Shown here in pieces: positions 9,552 to 18,074 of a stretch of DNA of 64,000 nucleotides. Numbering within the stretch: position 1 is the first letter of the stretch; every line of letters starts with the position of its first letter. A program made the position numbers and the translations under genes. The stretch is from Blastococcus sp. TML/M2B (GTDB lineage Bacteria; Actinomycetota; Actinomycetes; Mycobacteriales; Geodermatophilaceae), in assembly GCF_016612865.1 (NCBI RefSeq), contig NZ_JAENZZ010000002.1, forward strand, positions 1,426,001 through 1,490,000. Reading direction: 5' to 3'. Under the pieces are notes generated by a model. That model was not told the DNA's origin, searched no databases, and saw only the letters and a program-made list of their open reading frames with translations.

Positions 9552-10870
9552 GCACCCCCGACCCGACCAGTGCCGAGGCCGTCGAGCGGCTGCGCGGCGC
9601 CGGCGTCCCGGCCGAGCAGCCGGCGGCTCCCCCGGAGCCGTCCCCGGAGCCGCGCCGGTGGGGGCAGGTCGCGACCCGCGTGGCCGGCCGCGGTCGACGC
9701 GCCGCGGCCGGGCTGGCCCGGCGCGGGCTGGCTCCCGTGGTCCGCCGCGCCGAGGCCCGGGTGGGGCAGCGGGTGCACCGGATGGTCGTCGACGTCCTCG
9801 ACGGGGATCCGGCGCTGGCCCAGGTGCGGGAGGTCGCCGACCGCGGCGGGCTGGATCCGCAGCGCATCCGCGAGCGCGACGACACCGTGCACAGCGCGCA
9901 CGTGAACCTGGAGCTGCTCAAGGGCGAGCTGCGGCACGTCCAGAGCACCCTCGACGAGCTCGGCATGGCGTTCGCGCCCGGCACCGGGCTGGCCGGCGCG
10001 GGCGCCCGCTACGCCGAGCTGCGCGAGTCGGTGTACGCGCTGGAGCGCCGGCTGCGGACCGCCGGCACCACCTCTCCCCCGCCGTCGTCGCCGGGCACCG
10101 CCGCCGCGGACCTGCCGCCGCGCCCCCGGCCGGCCGACGGCGACGCCCCCGTTCTCTCCTCGACGCTGTTCGACTACGTGGGCTTCGAGCGGCGGTTCCG
10201 GGGCGACCCGGACGCCATCCTGCACACCCTGGTCGACCGCTACGCCGAGCTGCTCTCGGACCACCAGCCCGTCGTGGACGTCGGCTGCGGCCGCGGCGAG
10301 CTGCTGGGGATGCTCGCCGAACGCGGGATCGAGGTCATCGGGATCGAGCCCGACCCGGGGATGGCCGCCGAGGCGCGCGCCCGCGGCATCACCGTGCACG
10401 AGGAGCTGGCCGGCGACTGGCTGCGCTCGGTCCCGGACGGCTCGCTGGGCGCGATCATCACCACCCACGTCCTCGAGCACCTCGAGCTCGACGACATGAT
10501 CGAGCTGCTGGAGCTCGCGGTGGTGAAGCTCGGCCCCGACTCGGTCTTCATCAGCGAGACGCCCAACCCCGCCTCGCTCATCGTCCTGGGCAACTCCTAC
10601 CTGCTGGACCCGACGCACGTCCGCCCGCTGCACCCGAGCCTGCTGGCCTTCCTCTGCGAGAAGGCCGGCTTCCGGGACGTCCGGCTGCGCTTCTACAGCC
10701 CGGCGGAGGACTACCACCTGCCGATGACCGAGCTGGGCGAGGACGCCCCGGAGTGGGCCCGCGAGCTCGCCGGGTCGGTGAACAAGGGCTTCGGCGTGCT
10801 CAACGAGGTGCTCTTCGGCCCCCAGGACTACGCGGTGATCGCCCGGACGCCGCCGGCCCCGTCGAACTGA
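9548..10870 (+). CDS. SAM-dependent methyltransferase with coiled-coil N-terminus
   Basis: The 440-residue protein has an Arg/Ala-rich N-terminal region, then a helical segment (HSAHVNLELLKGELRHVQSTLDEL). From about residue 205 it has a class I methyltransferase domain: motif I VVDVGCGRGELLGML near residue 241, an acidic end of strand 2 (IGIEPD) and TTHVLEHLELDDM. It resembles O-antigen chain-terminating methyltransferases, which pair a coiled coil with a methyltransferase. Together with the Wzt carbohydrate domain in this locus, it suggests a methyl cap read by the exporter; this is inference. The GTG at 9548 overlaps the upstream stop (GTGA) behind GAGAGGAG. Confidence 0.82.
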   Translation: MSTPDPTSAEAVERLRGAGVPAEQPAAPPEPSPEPRRWGQVATRVAGRGRRAAAGLARRGLAPVVRRAEARVGQRVHRMVVDVLDGDPALAQVREVADRGGLDPQRIRERDDTVHSAHVNLELLKGELRHVQSTLDELGMAFAPGTGLAGAGARYAELRESVYALERRLRTAGTTSPPPSSPGTAAADLPPRPRPADGDAPVLSSTLFDYVGFERRFRGDPDAILHTLVDRYAELLSDHQPVVDVGCGRGELLGMLAERGIEVIGIEPDPGMAAEARARGITVHEELAGDWLRSVPDGSLGAIITTHVLEHLELDDMIELLELAVVKLGPDSVFISETPNPASLIVLGNSYLLDPTHVRPLHPSLLAFLCEKAGFRDVRLRFYSPAEDYHLPMTELGEDAPEWARELAGSVNKGFGVLNEVLFGPQDYAVIARTPPAPSN

Positions 10871-10899
10871 CCGCGCACCGCAGCGCCGAGGACGGACCC

Positions 10900-12636
10900 G
10901 TGGCTCCCGAGCGCTCGACGGCAGCCGCCGCACCGGCCCGCACCGCCGGACCGCCCCCTCGCGGGGGGCGGTCCGCGCGGTGGGCGGTCCTGGTGGCGGC
11001 GCTGGCCGTCGTCGCCGCCTTCGGCATCGGCGTCCTCCGGGTGCTGGGCGGCGTCGACGACGCGTTCCGCTTCGACGGCGACCAGGCGCTGACCGGCCTG
11101 TCGGTGCACGAGGCGAGCACCCTCGAGCGGGAGCTCGGGCCCTACTCGCGCTACGGCTGGTCGCACCCCGGCCCGCTGTGGTTCTACCTGCTGGCGCCGC
11201 CGATGCGGCTGTTCGGCGGGGACGACGTCGCGCTGATGGCCGCCGGCGTGCTGGTCAACGGGCTGCTGGCGCTCGCCGTCGTGCTCGCCGTCCACCGCCT
11301 GGGGCGGCCGCTGCTCACCCTCGCGACCGCGGGCGCCGTACTGGCCTTCGTGCTGCGCATGCCGGCCGAGATGTTCGTCGACGTGTGGAGCCCCTACGCG
11401 CTGCTGCTCGGGACGCTGCTCTTCCTCGTGCTCGCCGCCCGGGTGCACACCGGCACCTGGCCCGCCCTGCTGGCGATGCTGCTCAGCGGCAGCTTCCTCG
11501 CCCAGACGCACGTCGGGACCGCGCCGCTGGTCGGGCTCGTGGTCCTCACCGCCGGCGCCTCGTTCGTCCTCGCCCGCCGCGCCCGGCGGACGACGGCACC
11601 CGCGACCGACGTCGATGCCGATGCCGATGCCGATGCCGATGCCTCGTCCCGGGTCCGGTCCACCCGCTGGACCGTCGGCCTGGGCGCGCTCCTGGTGGCG
11701 GTGTGGGTCCCCCCGGTCCTCGAGCAGCTGACCTCGCCGCTCCGCGAGGGGAACCTCGTCCGGCTGGTCAGCTTCTTCGTCAACCACGAGGAGCCCGGCG
11801 GCCGGCCATCGCCCGCGCAGGCCCTGATCGCCGTGGGCCGCATGCTCTCGATGACGCCCTACGACCGGGACCCCGGACCGTGGGAGATGGACGTCAGCAG
11901 CCTCCCGCTGTCCGTGGCACTCGTCCTGGCCGTCCAGGTGCTGGCCGCGGTCGCCCTGGTGGTGCTGGGCCGGCGCTGGGGCTCGCCCGCCGGCACGTGG
12001 TGGGGCGCGGTCCTCTGCGCCGCCCTGGCGGCGGCCTTCCTCGCCGCCGTCACCGTCACCGGCGTCCTCTACTGGTACCTCGTCCTCTGGGTCGCGGCGC
12101 TGCCCGTGGCGACGGCGGTCGGCGCGATGCACCTGCTGCACGACCGGTTCGCCGCCCGCGGTGAAGGCGGCGCGGGCCGCCGGCTCGACCTGGCGCGCAC
12201 CTCCGTCCTGGTGCCCGTCGCCGTCGTCGTGGTGGCCGGGTCGGTGGTGGCCGGGGTGTCGCTCGGGCGGGCGGCCGTGGGGCTGCCGTCGGCCTACGGC
12301 GTCGTCGGGGCCACGGCCCTGGTCGACGACGCGCTGGAAGGCACCGGCACCCGCGCGGTGCACGTGGAGATCGCCACGCCGGAGGTGTGGCCGGTCGCGG
12401 CCGGCGTCGTCAACGGGCTGGTCGCCGAGGGCGTCGACGTCACGGTCGACCGGCGCTCGGTGGAGCTCTTCGGTGCCGACCGGGTCGGCCCCGGCGACGA
12501 GGACGTGGCCCTGGTGTTCGCGGCCACCGGGTCGCGCGAGCACGAGCAGACCCTCGGGAACGCGGGCACCACCGACCTCGGCTCCGTGGAGACGGAGGAG
12601 GGGCCGACGTCGGTCCTGCTGCGCGTCCGCGGGTAG
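10900..12636 (+). CDS. Polytopic membrane protein, GT-C-like
   Basis: This 578-residue integral membrane protein has about ten hydrophobic segments. The first loop after TM1 contains DDAFRFDGDQALTGLSVHEASTLERELGPYSRYGWSHPGPLWFYLLAPPMRL, the acidic outer loop plus HPGP pattern common to GT-C-type membrane glycosyltransferases of actinobacteria. A cytoplasmic-looking linker holds a DADADADADAD run encoded by a GATGCC repeat. About 120 soluble residues form the C-terminus. The GTG at 10900 is preceded by GAGGACG. It follows the methyltransferase by 29 bases, so it probably acts on the same glycan using a polyprenyl-phosphate sugar; the substrate is unknown. Confidence 0.72.
   Translation: MAPERSTAAAAPARTAGPPPRGGRSARWAVLVAALAVVAAFGIGVLRVLGGVDDAFRFDGDQALTGLSVHEASTLERELGPYSRYGWSHPGPLWFYLLAPPMRLFGGDDVALMAAGVLVNGLLALAVVLAVHRLGRPLLTLATAGAVLAFVLRMPAEMFVDVWSPYALLLGTLLFLVLAARVHTGTWPALLAMLLSGSFLAQTHVGTAPLVGLVVLTAGASFVLARRARRTTAPATDVDADADADADASSRVRSTRWTVGLGALLVAVWVPPVLEQLTSPLREGNLVRLVSFFVNHEEPGGRPSPAQALIAVGRMLSMTPYDRDPGPWEMDVSSLPLSVALVLAVQVLAAVALVVLGRRWGSPAGTWWGAVLCAALAAAFLAAVTVTGVLYWYLVLWVAALPVATAVGAMHLLHDRFAARGEGGAGRRLDLARTSVLVPVAVVVVAGSVVAGVSLGRAAVGLPSAYGVVGATALVDDALEGTGTRAVHVEIATPEVWPVAAGVVNGLVAEGVDVTVDRRSVELFGADRVGPGDEDVALVFAATGSREHEQTLGNAGTTDLGSVETEEGPTSVLLRVRG
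11614..11643 (+). repeat. Five tandem GATGCC hexamers inside a membrane-protein gene
   Basis: Five perfect GATGCC units encode alternating Asp-Ala in a loop between transmembrane segments. The length is a multiple of three, so copy-number changes by slippage would keep the frame and only lengthen or shorten the acidic loop. Confidence 0.95.
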
Positions 12637-12814
12637 CGGGACGGGTGGGGCGTCCGGGAACGGAGCGGTCTCGTGGGTCCGCGGCGGCGGAGGTCACATC
12701 GGCGTCACTCCCCGGTTCGGGCCGTTCCCGGACCTACCCTGGGAGGCCTGCGCCGCGGGACCTCGGCTCCCGGACAGCTCCACCCGAGCCGGCCCGCCCG
12801 ACGTGAGGACGTGC

Positions 12815-14335
12815 ATGACGGACAACGGCGACCGCCCCCTCCCCGCCCGGCTCGACCCGCGCGCGGGCGCGCCGTCGCGGCGCGAGCGCCGGGCGGACGC
12901 CCGGGCCGGGCGCGGCGGTGCCGGGCGCCGGCGCGCGGTCGTCGCGGGCCGGGTCGCCACCGCGGTGGTCTCGGCGGCGCTGCTCGCCGGCAGCGGCTGG
13001 GGCTGGTACCTCGGTCAGGTCGCCGACGCGAGCATGAACCGCACCGACGCCATCCCGGACACCGGCAACGAGGGCAACGGCGACGCGATGAACCTGCTGC
13101 TCGTCGGCAGCGACAGCCGGGCCAGCGCCAGCGAGGAGGAGCTGGCCCAGCTCAACACCGAGGCCAACGACGGCGTCAACACCGACACGATGATCCTGGT
13201 GCACGTGCCGGCCGACGGGTCGAAGGCGTCCTTCGTCTCCTTCCCGCGCGACTCGTTCGTCGAGATCCCCGGCTACGGCAAGCACAAGCTGAACTCCGCC
13301 TACGCCTACGGCTACTACCAGGAGGCCGGCGACGACGCGTCGGACGCCGAGCGCCAGGCGGCCGGGGCCCAGCTGCTGATCCAGACGATCAGCGGGGTCA
13401 CCGGGCTGTCGATCGACCACTACGCGGAGGTCGACCTGCTCGGCTTCTTCAAGCTCTCCGAGGTCGTCGGCGGCGTCGAGGTGAACCTCTGCGCCCCGGT
13501 CAAGGAGGCCAACTCCGGCGTCGACCTGCCCGCGGGTGTGCAGACGATCCAGGGCGAGCAGGCGCTCTCCTTCGTCCGGCAGCGCTACGACCTGCCCCGC
13601 GGCGACCTGGACCGGATCGTCCGCCAGCAGACCTTCATGGCCGGGATGATCCGCAAGATGCTGTCGGACAACGTGCTGCTCGACCTCGGCAAGCAGCGCC
13701 GGCTGGTCGAGGCCGCCGCCGACTCGCTCACCGTCGACGAGGACCTCAAGCTGCTCGATCTGGCCGCCCAGATGCAGTCGGTGACGCCGGACAGCATCCA
13801 GTTCCAGACGGTGCCCAACGTCGGCACCGACCGCGACCCCGAGGCGGGCTCGATCGTCCGGCTGGCCGACCAGAAGGCGCTGCGCGCGTTCTTCGCCGAC
13901 CTCTCCGCCGAGCCGGAGCCGGCGCCGGGCACCACCCCGCCGCCGCCCGCCGACGCGCCCGATCCCGTCCCGGCCTCGGAGGTCTCCGTCGCCGTCTACA
14001 ACGGTTCGGGCACCTCGGGCCTGGCCGCCTCCACCAAGACCGAGCTGGAGGAGCAGGGCTTCCCCGTCACCACCACCGGCAACGCGGACAGCCGCGACTA
14101 CGAGGCCACCGAGATCCGCTACGCCGCCGGCGACGAGCAGCTCGCCGCCACGCTGGCCGCGGCCGTCCCGGGCGCGGTCCTCGTCGCCTCCGACGAGCCC
14201 AGCCGCGGGACCGTCCACCTGGTCCTGGGCTCGGACTTCAACGGCGTCGGCGTGCCGGTGACCGCGCCGGAGCCGACCGAGGCCGCCGCGCCCGAGGACC
14301 AGCGCACCGCCGCGGACACCGGCTGCATCAACTGA
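12815..14335 (+). CDS. LytR-CpsA-Psr (LCP) family wall-polymer ligase with LytR_C domain
   Basis: LCP proteins transfer polyprenol-pyrophosphate-linked glycans (arabinogalactan or other wall polymers) onto peptidoglycan outside the membrane. The 506-residue product has a basic cytoplasmic tail and one TM near residues 45-65. The LCP domain has NLLLVGSDSR, DTMILVHV and SFPRDSFVEIPGYGKHKLNSAYAYG, with the conserved Arg/Asp residues for pyrophosphate and metal. A Pro-rich linker leads to a LytR_C domain (SVAVYNGSGTSGLAASTKTEL) near residues 390-475. The ATG is preceded by GTGAGGAC. Its place opposite the DprE operon suggests a role in attaching the arabinan-containing polymer. A TACCCT (about 12736-12741) is the only promoter-like element seen in the 178-base gap upstream. 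Confidence 0.9.
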   Translation: MTDNGDRPLPARLDPRAGAPSRRERRADARAGRGGAGRRRAVVAGRVATAVVSAALLAGSGWGWYLGQVADASMNRTDAIPDTGNEGNGDAMNLLLVGSDSRASASEEELAQLNTEANDGVNTDTMILVHVPADGSKASFVSFPRDSFVEIPGYGKHKLNSAYAYGYYQEAGDDASDAERQAAGAQLLIQTISGVTGLSIDHYAEVDLLGFFKLSEVVGGVEVNLCAPVKEANSGVDLPAGVQTIQGEQALSFVRQRYDLPRGDLDRIVRQQTFMAGMIRKMLSDNVLLDLGKQRRLVEAAADSLTVDEDLKLLDLAAQMQSVTPDSIQFQTVPNVGTDRDPEAGSIVRLADQKALRAFFADLSAEPEPAPGTTPPPPADAPDPVPASEVSVAVYNGSGTSGLAASTKTELEEQGFPVTTTGNADSRDYEATEIRYAAGDEQLAATLAAAVPGAVLVASDEPSRGTVHLVLGSDFNGVGVPVTAPEPTEAAAPEDQRTAADTGCIN

Positions 14336-14351
14336 GGCAGCCGCCGCCCGG

Positions 14352-15107
14352 CTAGAAGGGCAGCCGCCGGAAGACCGCGCGCGGGGTGTGCCGCAGCCCG
14401 CTCATGACCACGCGCATCGCGCCGGGAATCCAGACGGTGTGCCGGCCCTTCCGGACGCCGGTGACGATCGCCTCGGCGACCGCCTCCGGGGTCGTGGACA
14501 GCGGCGCGTCGGGCAGCCCCTCGGTCATCTTGGACCGGACGAAGCCCGGCCGGACGACCAGCACGGAGACGCCGGTGCCGACGAGGGAGTCGGCCAGGCC
14601 GGAGAAGAAGGCGTCGACGCCGGCCTTGGTCGAGCCGTACACGTAGTTGGACCGGCGGGCCCGCTCCCCCGCGACCGAGGACAGCGCCACGATCGCCCCG
14701 TGCCCCTGGGTGCGCATCCGGTTGGCGAGCACGGTGCCGACGACGACCGGTGCCACGTAGTTCACCCGGCCCAGCGCGGCCGCAGCGGCGGGGTCGCCGG
14801 CGAGCTGCTCCTGGTCGCCGAGCTGGCCGAAGGCGATGACGGCGACGTCGATGTCGCCGCCCGCGGCCGCGGCCGCCACCACGCGCTCGGGCGCGGCCTC
14901 GTCGTCGGCGTCGAAGTCGACGACCTCCACCTCGGCGCCCGCGGTGCGCAGCTCGTCGGCCACCGCGGCCCGGCGCGGGGTGTCCCGGGCCGCGACGACG
15001 ACGCGCAGCGGCCGCTCCTGCAGGTACCGCTTCGCGGTGGCGACGGCGATGTCGGACGTGCCACCGACGAGCAGCAGCGAGCCGGGCGAACCCAGGGCGT
15101 CGATCAC
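14352..15107 (-). CDS. dprE2: Decaprenyl-phospho-2'-keto-D-arabinose (erythro-pentofuranosid-2-ulose) 2-reductase
   Basis: The 251-residue short-chain dehydrogenase has an N-terminal VGGTSDIAVATAKRYL cofactor loop. The catalytic residues are Ser in VALSSVAGERARRSN and Tyr/Lys in YVYGSTKAG. DprE2 reduces the keto intermediate made by DprE1 to give decaprenyl-phospho-arabinose, the sole arabinose donor for wall arabinan. The start is a GTG at 15107 that overlaps the dprE1 stop by four bases (GTGA), so it is coupled to dprE1; no other in-frame start gives the Rossmann strand. It is the last gene of the PAP2-ubiA-dprE1-dprE2 operon and converges on the LCP gene with a 16-base gap. Confidence 0.93.
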   Translation of the reverse strand: MIDALGSPGSLLLVGGTSDIAVATAKRYLQERPLRVVVAARDTPRRAAVADELRTAGAEVEVVDFDADDEAAPERVVAAAAAGGDIDVAVIAFGQLGDQEQLAGDPAAAAALGRVNYVAPVVVGTVLANRMRTQGHGAIVALSSVAGERARRSNYVYGSTKAGVDAFFSGLADSLVGTGVSVLVVRPGFVRSKMTEGLPDAPLSTTPEAVAEAIVTGVRKGRHTVWIPGAMRVVMSGLRHTPRAVFRRLPF

Positions 15108-16459
15108 AGGGAGAGCCTCCTGGCCAGGTCGGACGTGAAGACGCCGTCGGGGTCGACCCGGCGGCGGACAGCGCGGAAGTCCTCGAGCCGCGGGTACATC
15201 GTCGCGAACGTCTCCGGGCGCACCCGGGAGTCCTTGGCCAGGTAGGTCCGCCCCTCGGCGGCGACGACGACCTCGTCGAGGGAGTCCAGCAGCCCGGCCA
15301 GCCCCTTCATGACGGGGATGTCCAGCGCCAGGGTCCAGCCCGGCGACGGGTAGGAGAGCATGCCGGGGTTGCCCGGGCCGAAGCGCTTGAGCACCGCGAG
15401 GAACGACGCCGTCCCGAAGGCGCTGAGCCGGTCGAGGATCTCCCGCATGGCCTCCTCCTGCCCGAACGGGACGGTGACCTGGTACTGCACGAAGCCCCGC
15501 GGGCCGTAGATGCGGTTCCAGCCCCCGACCGCGTCGAGCGGGTGGAAGAAGGTCGGGATGCTCTGCAGCTGGTCGCGCTTGCGCTTCGGGGCCTTCCGGT
15601 ACCAGACCTCGTTGAAGGCGGCGACGGTCGCGAGGTTGAGCAGCCCGGGCGGGAAGACGTCGGGGACCTTCACCTTGATCGAGCCGTGGTACTTCAGCGG
15701 GTCGGCGCGGTGCTTGGCGGGCAGCTCGTCGAGCGTGGCGAACCGGCCGCGGGTCACCACCGAGCGGCCCATCCGCTTGCCCTTGGCCAGGGTGTCGATC
15801 CAGGCCACCGAGTACTCGTAGAGGTGGTCGGTCTCGCTCAGCAGCGTCATGAGCGAATCGAGGTCGGGCGTGCGGTCGGTGTCGACCAGGCAGCGCGAGG
15901 ACTCGATCTTCTTCATCTGCACCTGCGCGCGCAGGATGACCCCGGTCAGGCCCATGCCGCCGGCGGTGGCCCAGAACAGGTCCGGGTCCTGCTCGGGGCT
16001 CACCCGGTGCACCTGGCCGTCGGCGGTGAGCAGGTCCAGCCAGCGGACGTGCTGGGCGAAGCTGCCCGCGACGTGGTGGTTCTTGCCGTGGATGTCGGCG
16101 CCGATCGCGCCGCCGACGGTCACCAACCGCGTCCCGGGTGTGACCGGGACGAAGAAGCCCTCGGGCACGAAGCGGTTCATCAGCTCGTCGAGCGAGATGC
16201 CGGCCTCGACGTCGACCAGCCCGGTCTCCGGGTCGAAGGCGAGCACCTGGTCGGCCGTGGTCATGTCGAGCACGTGCCCGCCGGCGTTCTGCGCCGCGTC
16301 GCCGTAGCTGCGCCCCAGGCCGCGCGGCACCACGCCCCGGCCGCCGGCGGCGGCCCGGGCCAGGACGGCGCGCACCTCGGCGTCGCCGTGCACCGGGGTG
16401 AGGACGGCGGGCGTGGGCGCGGTGCGCCCCCACCCGTTGAGCAGCGTCGTCTCAGACAT
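15104..16459 (-). CDS. dprE1: Decaprenylphosphoryl-beta-D-ribose 2'-oxidase
   Basis: This FAD enzyme of the VAO/oxidoreductase family oxidises C2' of decaprenyl-phospho-ribose. The 451-residue product has the FAD-binding stretch RGLGRSYGDAAQN (residues 46-58), HGKNHHVAGSFAQHVRWLDLLTADG (124-148) and the conserved Lys409 in YLAKDSR. In the mycobacterial enzyme, a Cys in the GWNICVDFP segment is the target of benzothiazinones. The equivalent here is GWTLALDIP with Ala378 (codon 15326-15328, GCG on the coding strand). Its ATG overlaps the ubiA stop by eight bases, and its stop overlaps dprE2. Confidence 0.95.
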   Translation of the reverse strand: MSETTLLNGWGRTAPTPAVLTPVHGDAEVRAVLARAAAGGRGVVPRGLGRSYGDAAQNAGGHVLDMTTADQVLAFDPETGLVDVEAGISLDELMNRFVPEGFFVPVTPGTRLVTVGGAIGADIHGKNHHVAGSFAQHVRWLDLLTADGQVHRVSPEQDPDLFWATAGGMGLTGVILRAQVQMKKIESSRCLVDTDRTPDLDSLMTLLSETDHLYEYSVAWIDTLAKGKRMGRSVVTRGRFATLDELPAKHRADPLKYHGSIKVKVPDVFPPGLLNLATVAAFNEVWYRKAPKRKRDQLQSIPTFFHPLDAVGGWNRIYGPRGFVQYQVTVPFGQEEAMREILDRLSAFGTASFLAVLKRFGPGNPGMLSYPSPGWTLALDIPVMKGLAGLLDSLDEVVVAAEGRTYLAKDSRVRPETFATMYPRLEDFRAVRRRVDPDGVFTSDLARRLSL

Positions 16460-17438
16460 CGAAGACTCCCAACGCCATGGTCACGACCCACAGCACACCG
16501 AGGAAGAGCAGGACGCGGTCGCGCAGGACGATCTCCTCGGGCGCGCCGGCGGCACCCCGGTCGACGTCCACGGCGTACCGCAGGATCGCCATCACGAACG
16601 GGGCGATCGAGATCGTCGACCACGGGACGCCGTCCTGGGTCTCCCCCATCTCGAAGGCCCACAGGCTGTAGGCGGTGACGGCCACGCCGGCGGACAGGCT
16701 CCAGACGAAGCGCAGGTAGCTGGGCGAGTACTCCTTGAGCGTCTTGCGCGTCGCGGCGGCGTCGCCGACCAGGACGAGCTCGGAGTACCGCTTGCCGGCC
16801 ACCATGAACAGCGAGCCGAAGGCGGCCACCAGCAGGAACCACTGCGAGAGCAGCAGGCCGGCCGCGACACCGCCGGCGATGCCGCGCAGCAGGAACCCCG
16901 AGGCGACGACGGCGAGGTCGATCACCGGCTGGTTCTTGAGGAACACGCAGTAGGCGAGCTGGATGACCACGTAGCTGCCCAGGACGAAGGCCAGCTCGGG
17001 GCGGGTCAGCAGCGCGGCGGCGGTCAGCGCGACGACGAGCAGCACGGCGGCCATCGCCAGCGCCAGCCAGCGCGGCACGATGCCGGCGGCGATCGGCCGG
17101 AACCGCTTGCGCGGGTGCCGCCGGTCCTCCTCGACGTCGATCGTGTCGTTGACCAGGTAGACGGCGGAGGCCGAGAGGCAGAAGAGCAGGAAGGCGACAG
17201 CGGTCGGCCGCATCACCTCGGCGTTGAAGATCTCACCGGCGGCCAGGGGCGCGGCCAGCACGAGCACGTTCTTGACCCACTGGCGGGGGCGCAGCGCCCG
17301 GACCAGCCCCCACGCGAAGGTGCCGCGGAAGCCCGGCAGGCGCGGGGCGAGCGGCGCCGGGTGCGCGGAGCCCCCGGCCGCCGGGGCCGGCGGCTCCTCG
17401 GCGGGCGGAGCGGTGCTCGACTGGGGGTGCACGGTCAT
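16452..17438 (-). CDS. ubiA: Decaprenyl-phosphate phosphoribosyltransferase (UbiA superfamily)
   Basis: This integral membrane prenyltransferase adds phosphoribose from PRPP to decaprenyl phosphate, the first committed step to the arabinose donor. The 328-residue protein has a Pro/Ala-rich N-terminal tail, then about nine TMs. The first Asp-rich motif is NDTIDVEEDRRHPRKRFRP (the UbiA NDxxDxxxD type) and the second basic/acidic loop contains GKRYSELVLVGD. RALRPRQWVKNVLVLAAPL near the start is characteristic of the DPPR synthase branch. The ATG overlaps the PAP2 gene stop (ATGA), and the end overlaps dprE1 by eight bases. Confidence 0.93.
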   Translation of the reverse strand: MTVHPQSSTAPPAEEPPAPAAGGSAHPAPLAPRLPGFRGTFAWGLVRALRPRQWVKNVLVLAAPLAAGEIFNAEVMRPTAVAFLLFCLSASAVYLVNDTIDVEEDRRHPRKRFRPIAAGIVPRWLALAMAAVLLVVALTAAALLTRPELAFVLGSYVVIQLAYCVFLKNQPVIDLAVVASGFLLRGIAGGVAAGLLLSQWFLLVAAFGSLFMVAGKRYSELVLVGDAAATRKTLKEYSPSYLRFVWSLSAGVAVTAYSLWAFEMGETQDGVPWSTISIAPFVMAILRYAVDVDRGAAGAPEEIVLRDRVLLFLGVLWVVTMALGVFDV

Positions 17439-17983
17439 GACTGCCTGCCTGCGTCTCTCTGCACGGGGTGGCGGAGCATGCGGCGCCGCACGACCGTGGC
17501 CACACCGGCCCCGAGCGCCGCGCCCGAGACCACGTCCGTCGGGTAGTGAACGCCCAGCAGCACCCGCGAGACCAGCATGACGGCGGTCACCGCCACCATC
17601 GGAGGACGGCCCACCACCGGCCCGAAGCCCACGGCGGCCGCGGCGGTGGAGCAGCTGTGCGCGCTGGGGAAGGACAGCCGGCTCGGCGTCCCGACCAGGG
17701 CCGGCACGTCCTCGAGGGAGGGGCGCACCCGGCGCACCACGCGCTTGACGACGACGCCGGCCGCGTGCGCGGCGACGACGCCCACGACGCCGGCGGCCCA
17801 CTCGTCCTGGCGGCGGCCGGAGGCCCAGCCGGCGGCGCCGAGCGCCAGCCAGCCCAGGGCGTGCTCGCCGAAGTGCGAGAGCCCGCGGGCCACCGGCACC
17901 GCGGGCGTCCCGCCCAGCGCGCGGCGGGTCGAGCGGAGCACCGCGTGGTCCATCCGGGTCAGGGCAGCGCTCGGTGCGGTCAT
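17435..17983 (-). CDS. PAP2-family phosphatase, probable decaprenyl-phosphoribose 5'-phosphatase
   Basis: The 182-residue membrane phosphatase has the three PAP2 motifs: KRVVRRVRP, PSAHS and SRVLLGVHYPTD, with the catalytic histidines in the last two. It starts the four-gene operon that ends in dprE2. In mycobacteria the orthologous gene lies next to ubiA and is assigned to removal of the 5'-phosphate from decaprenyl-phosphoribose, so the operon holds the whole PRPP-to-DPA route. A TAGAGT (17993-17998 on the minus strand) lies nine bases upstream of the ATG, giving an almost leaderless transcript; GGGAG is also present but too close. Confidence 0.88.
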   Translation of the reverse strand: MTAPSAALTRMDHAVLRSTRRALGGTPAVPVARGLSHFGEHALGWLALGAAGWASGRRQDEWAAGVVGVVAAHAAGVVVKRVVRRVRPSLEDVPALVGTPSRLSFPSAHSCSTAAAAVGFGPVVGRPPMVAVTAVMLVSRVLLGVHYPTDVVSGAALGAGVATVVRRRMLRHPVQRDAGRQS

Positions 17984-17992
17984 CGGCTCCCG

Positions 17993-17998
17993 ACTCTA
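17993..17998 (-). promoter_or_regulatory. Candidate -10 box of the dprE operon
   Basis: TAGAGT on the minus strand lies nine bases before the PAP2 start codon in the 91-base gap between divergent genes. A start site 6-7 bases downstream would leave only two or three untranslated bases. No clear -35 was found. Confidence 0.4.
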
Positions 17999-18074
17999 GA
18001 CGGGCCGCACCCCCCTCGCGGGGCGACGCCGGGGCGGACCGCCCGGTCCCCACCGCGCCTGACACCCTGGTGCC

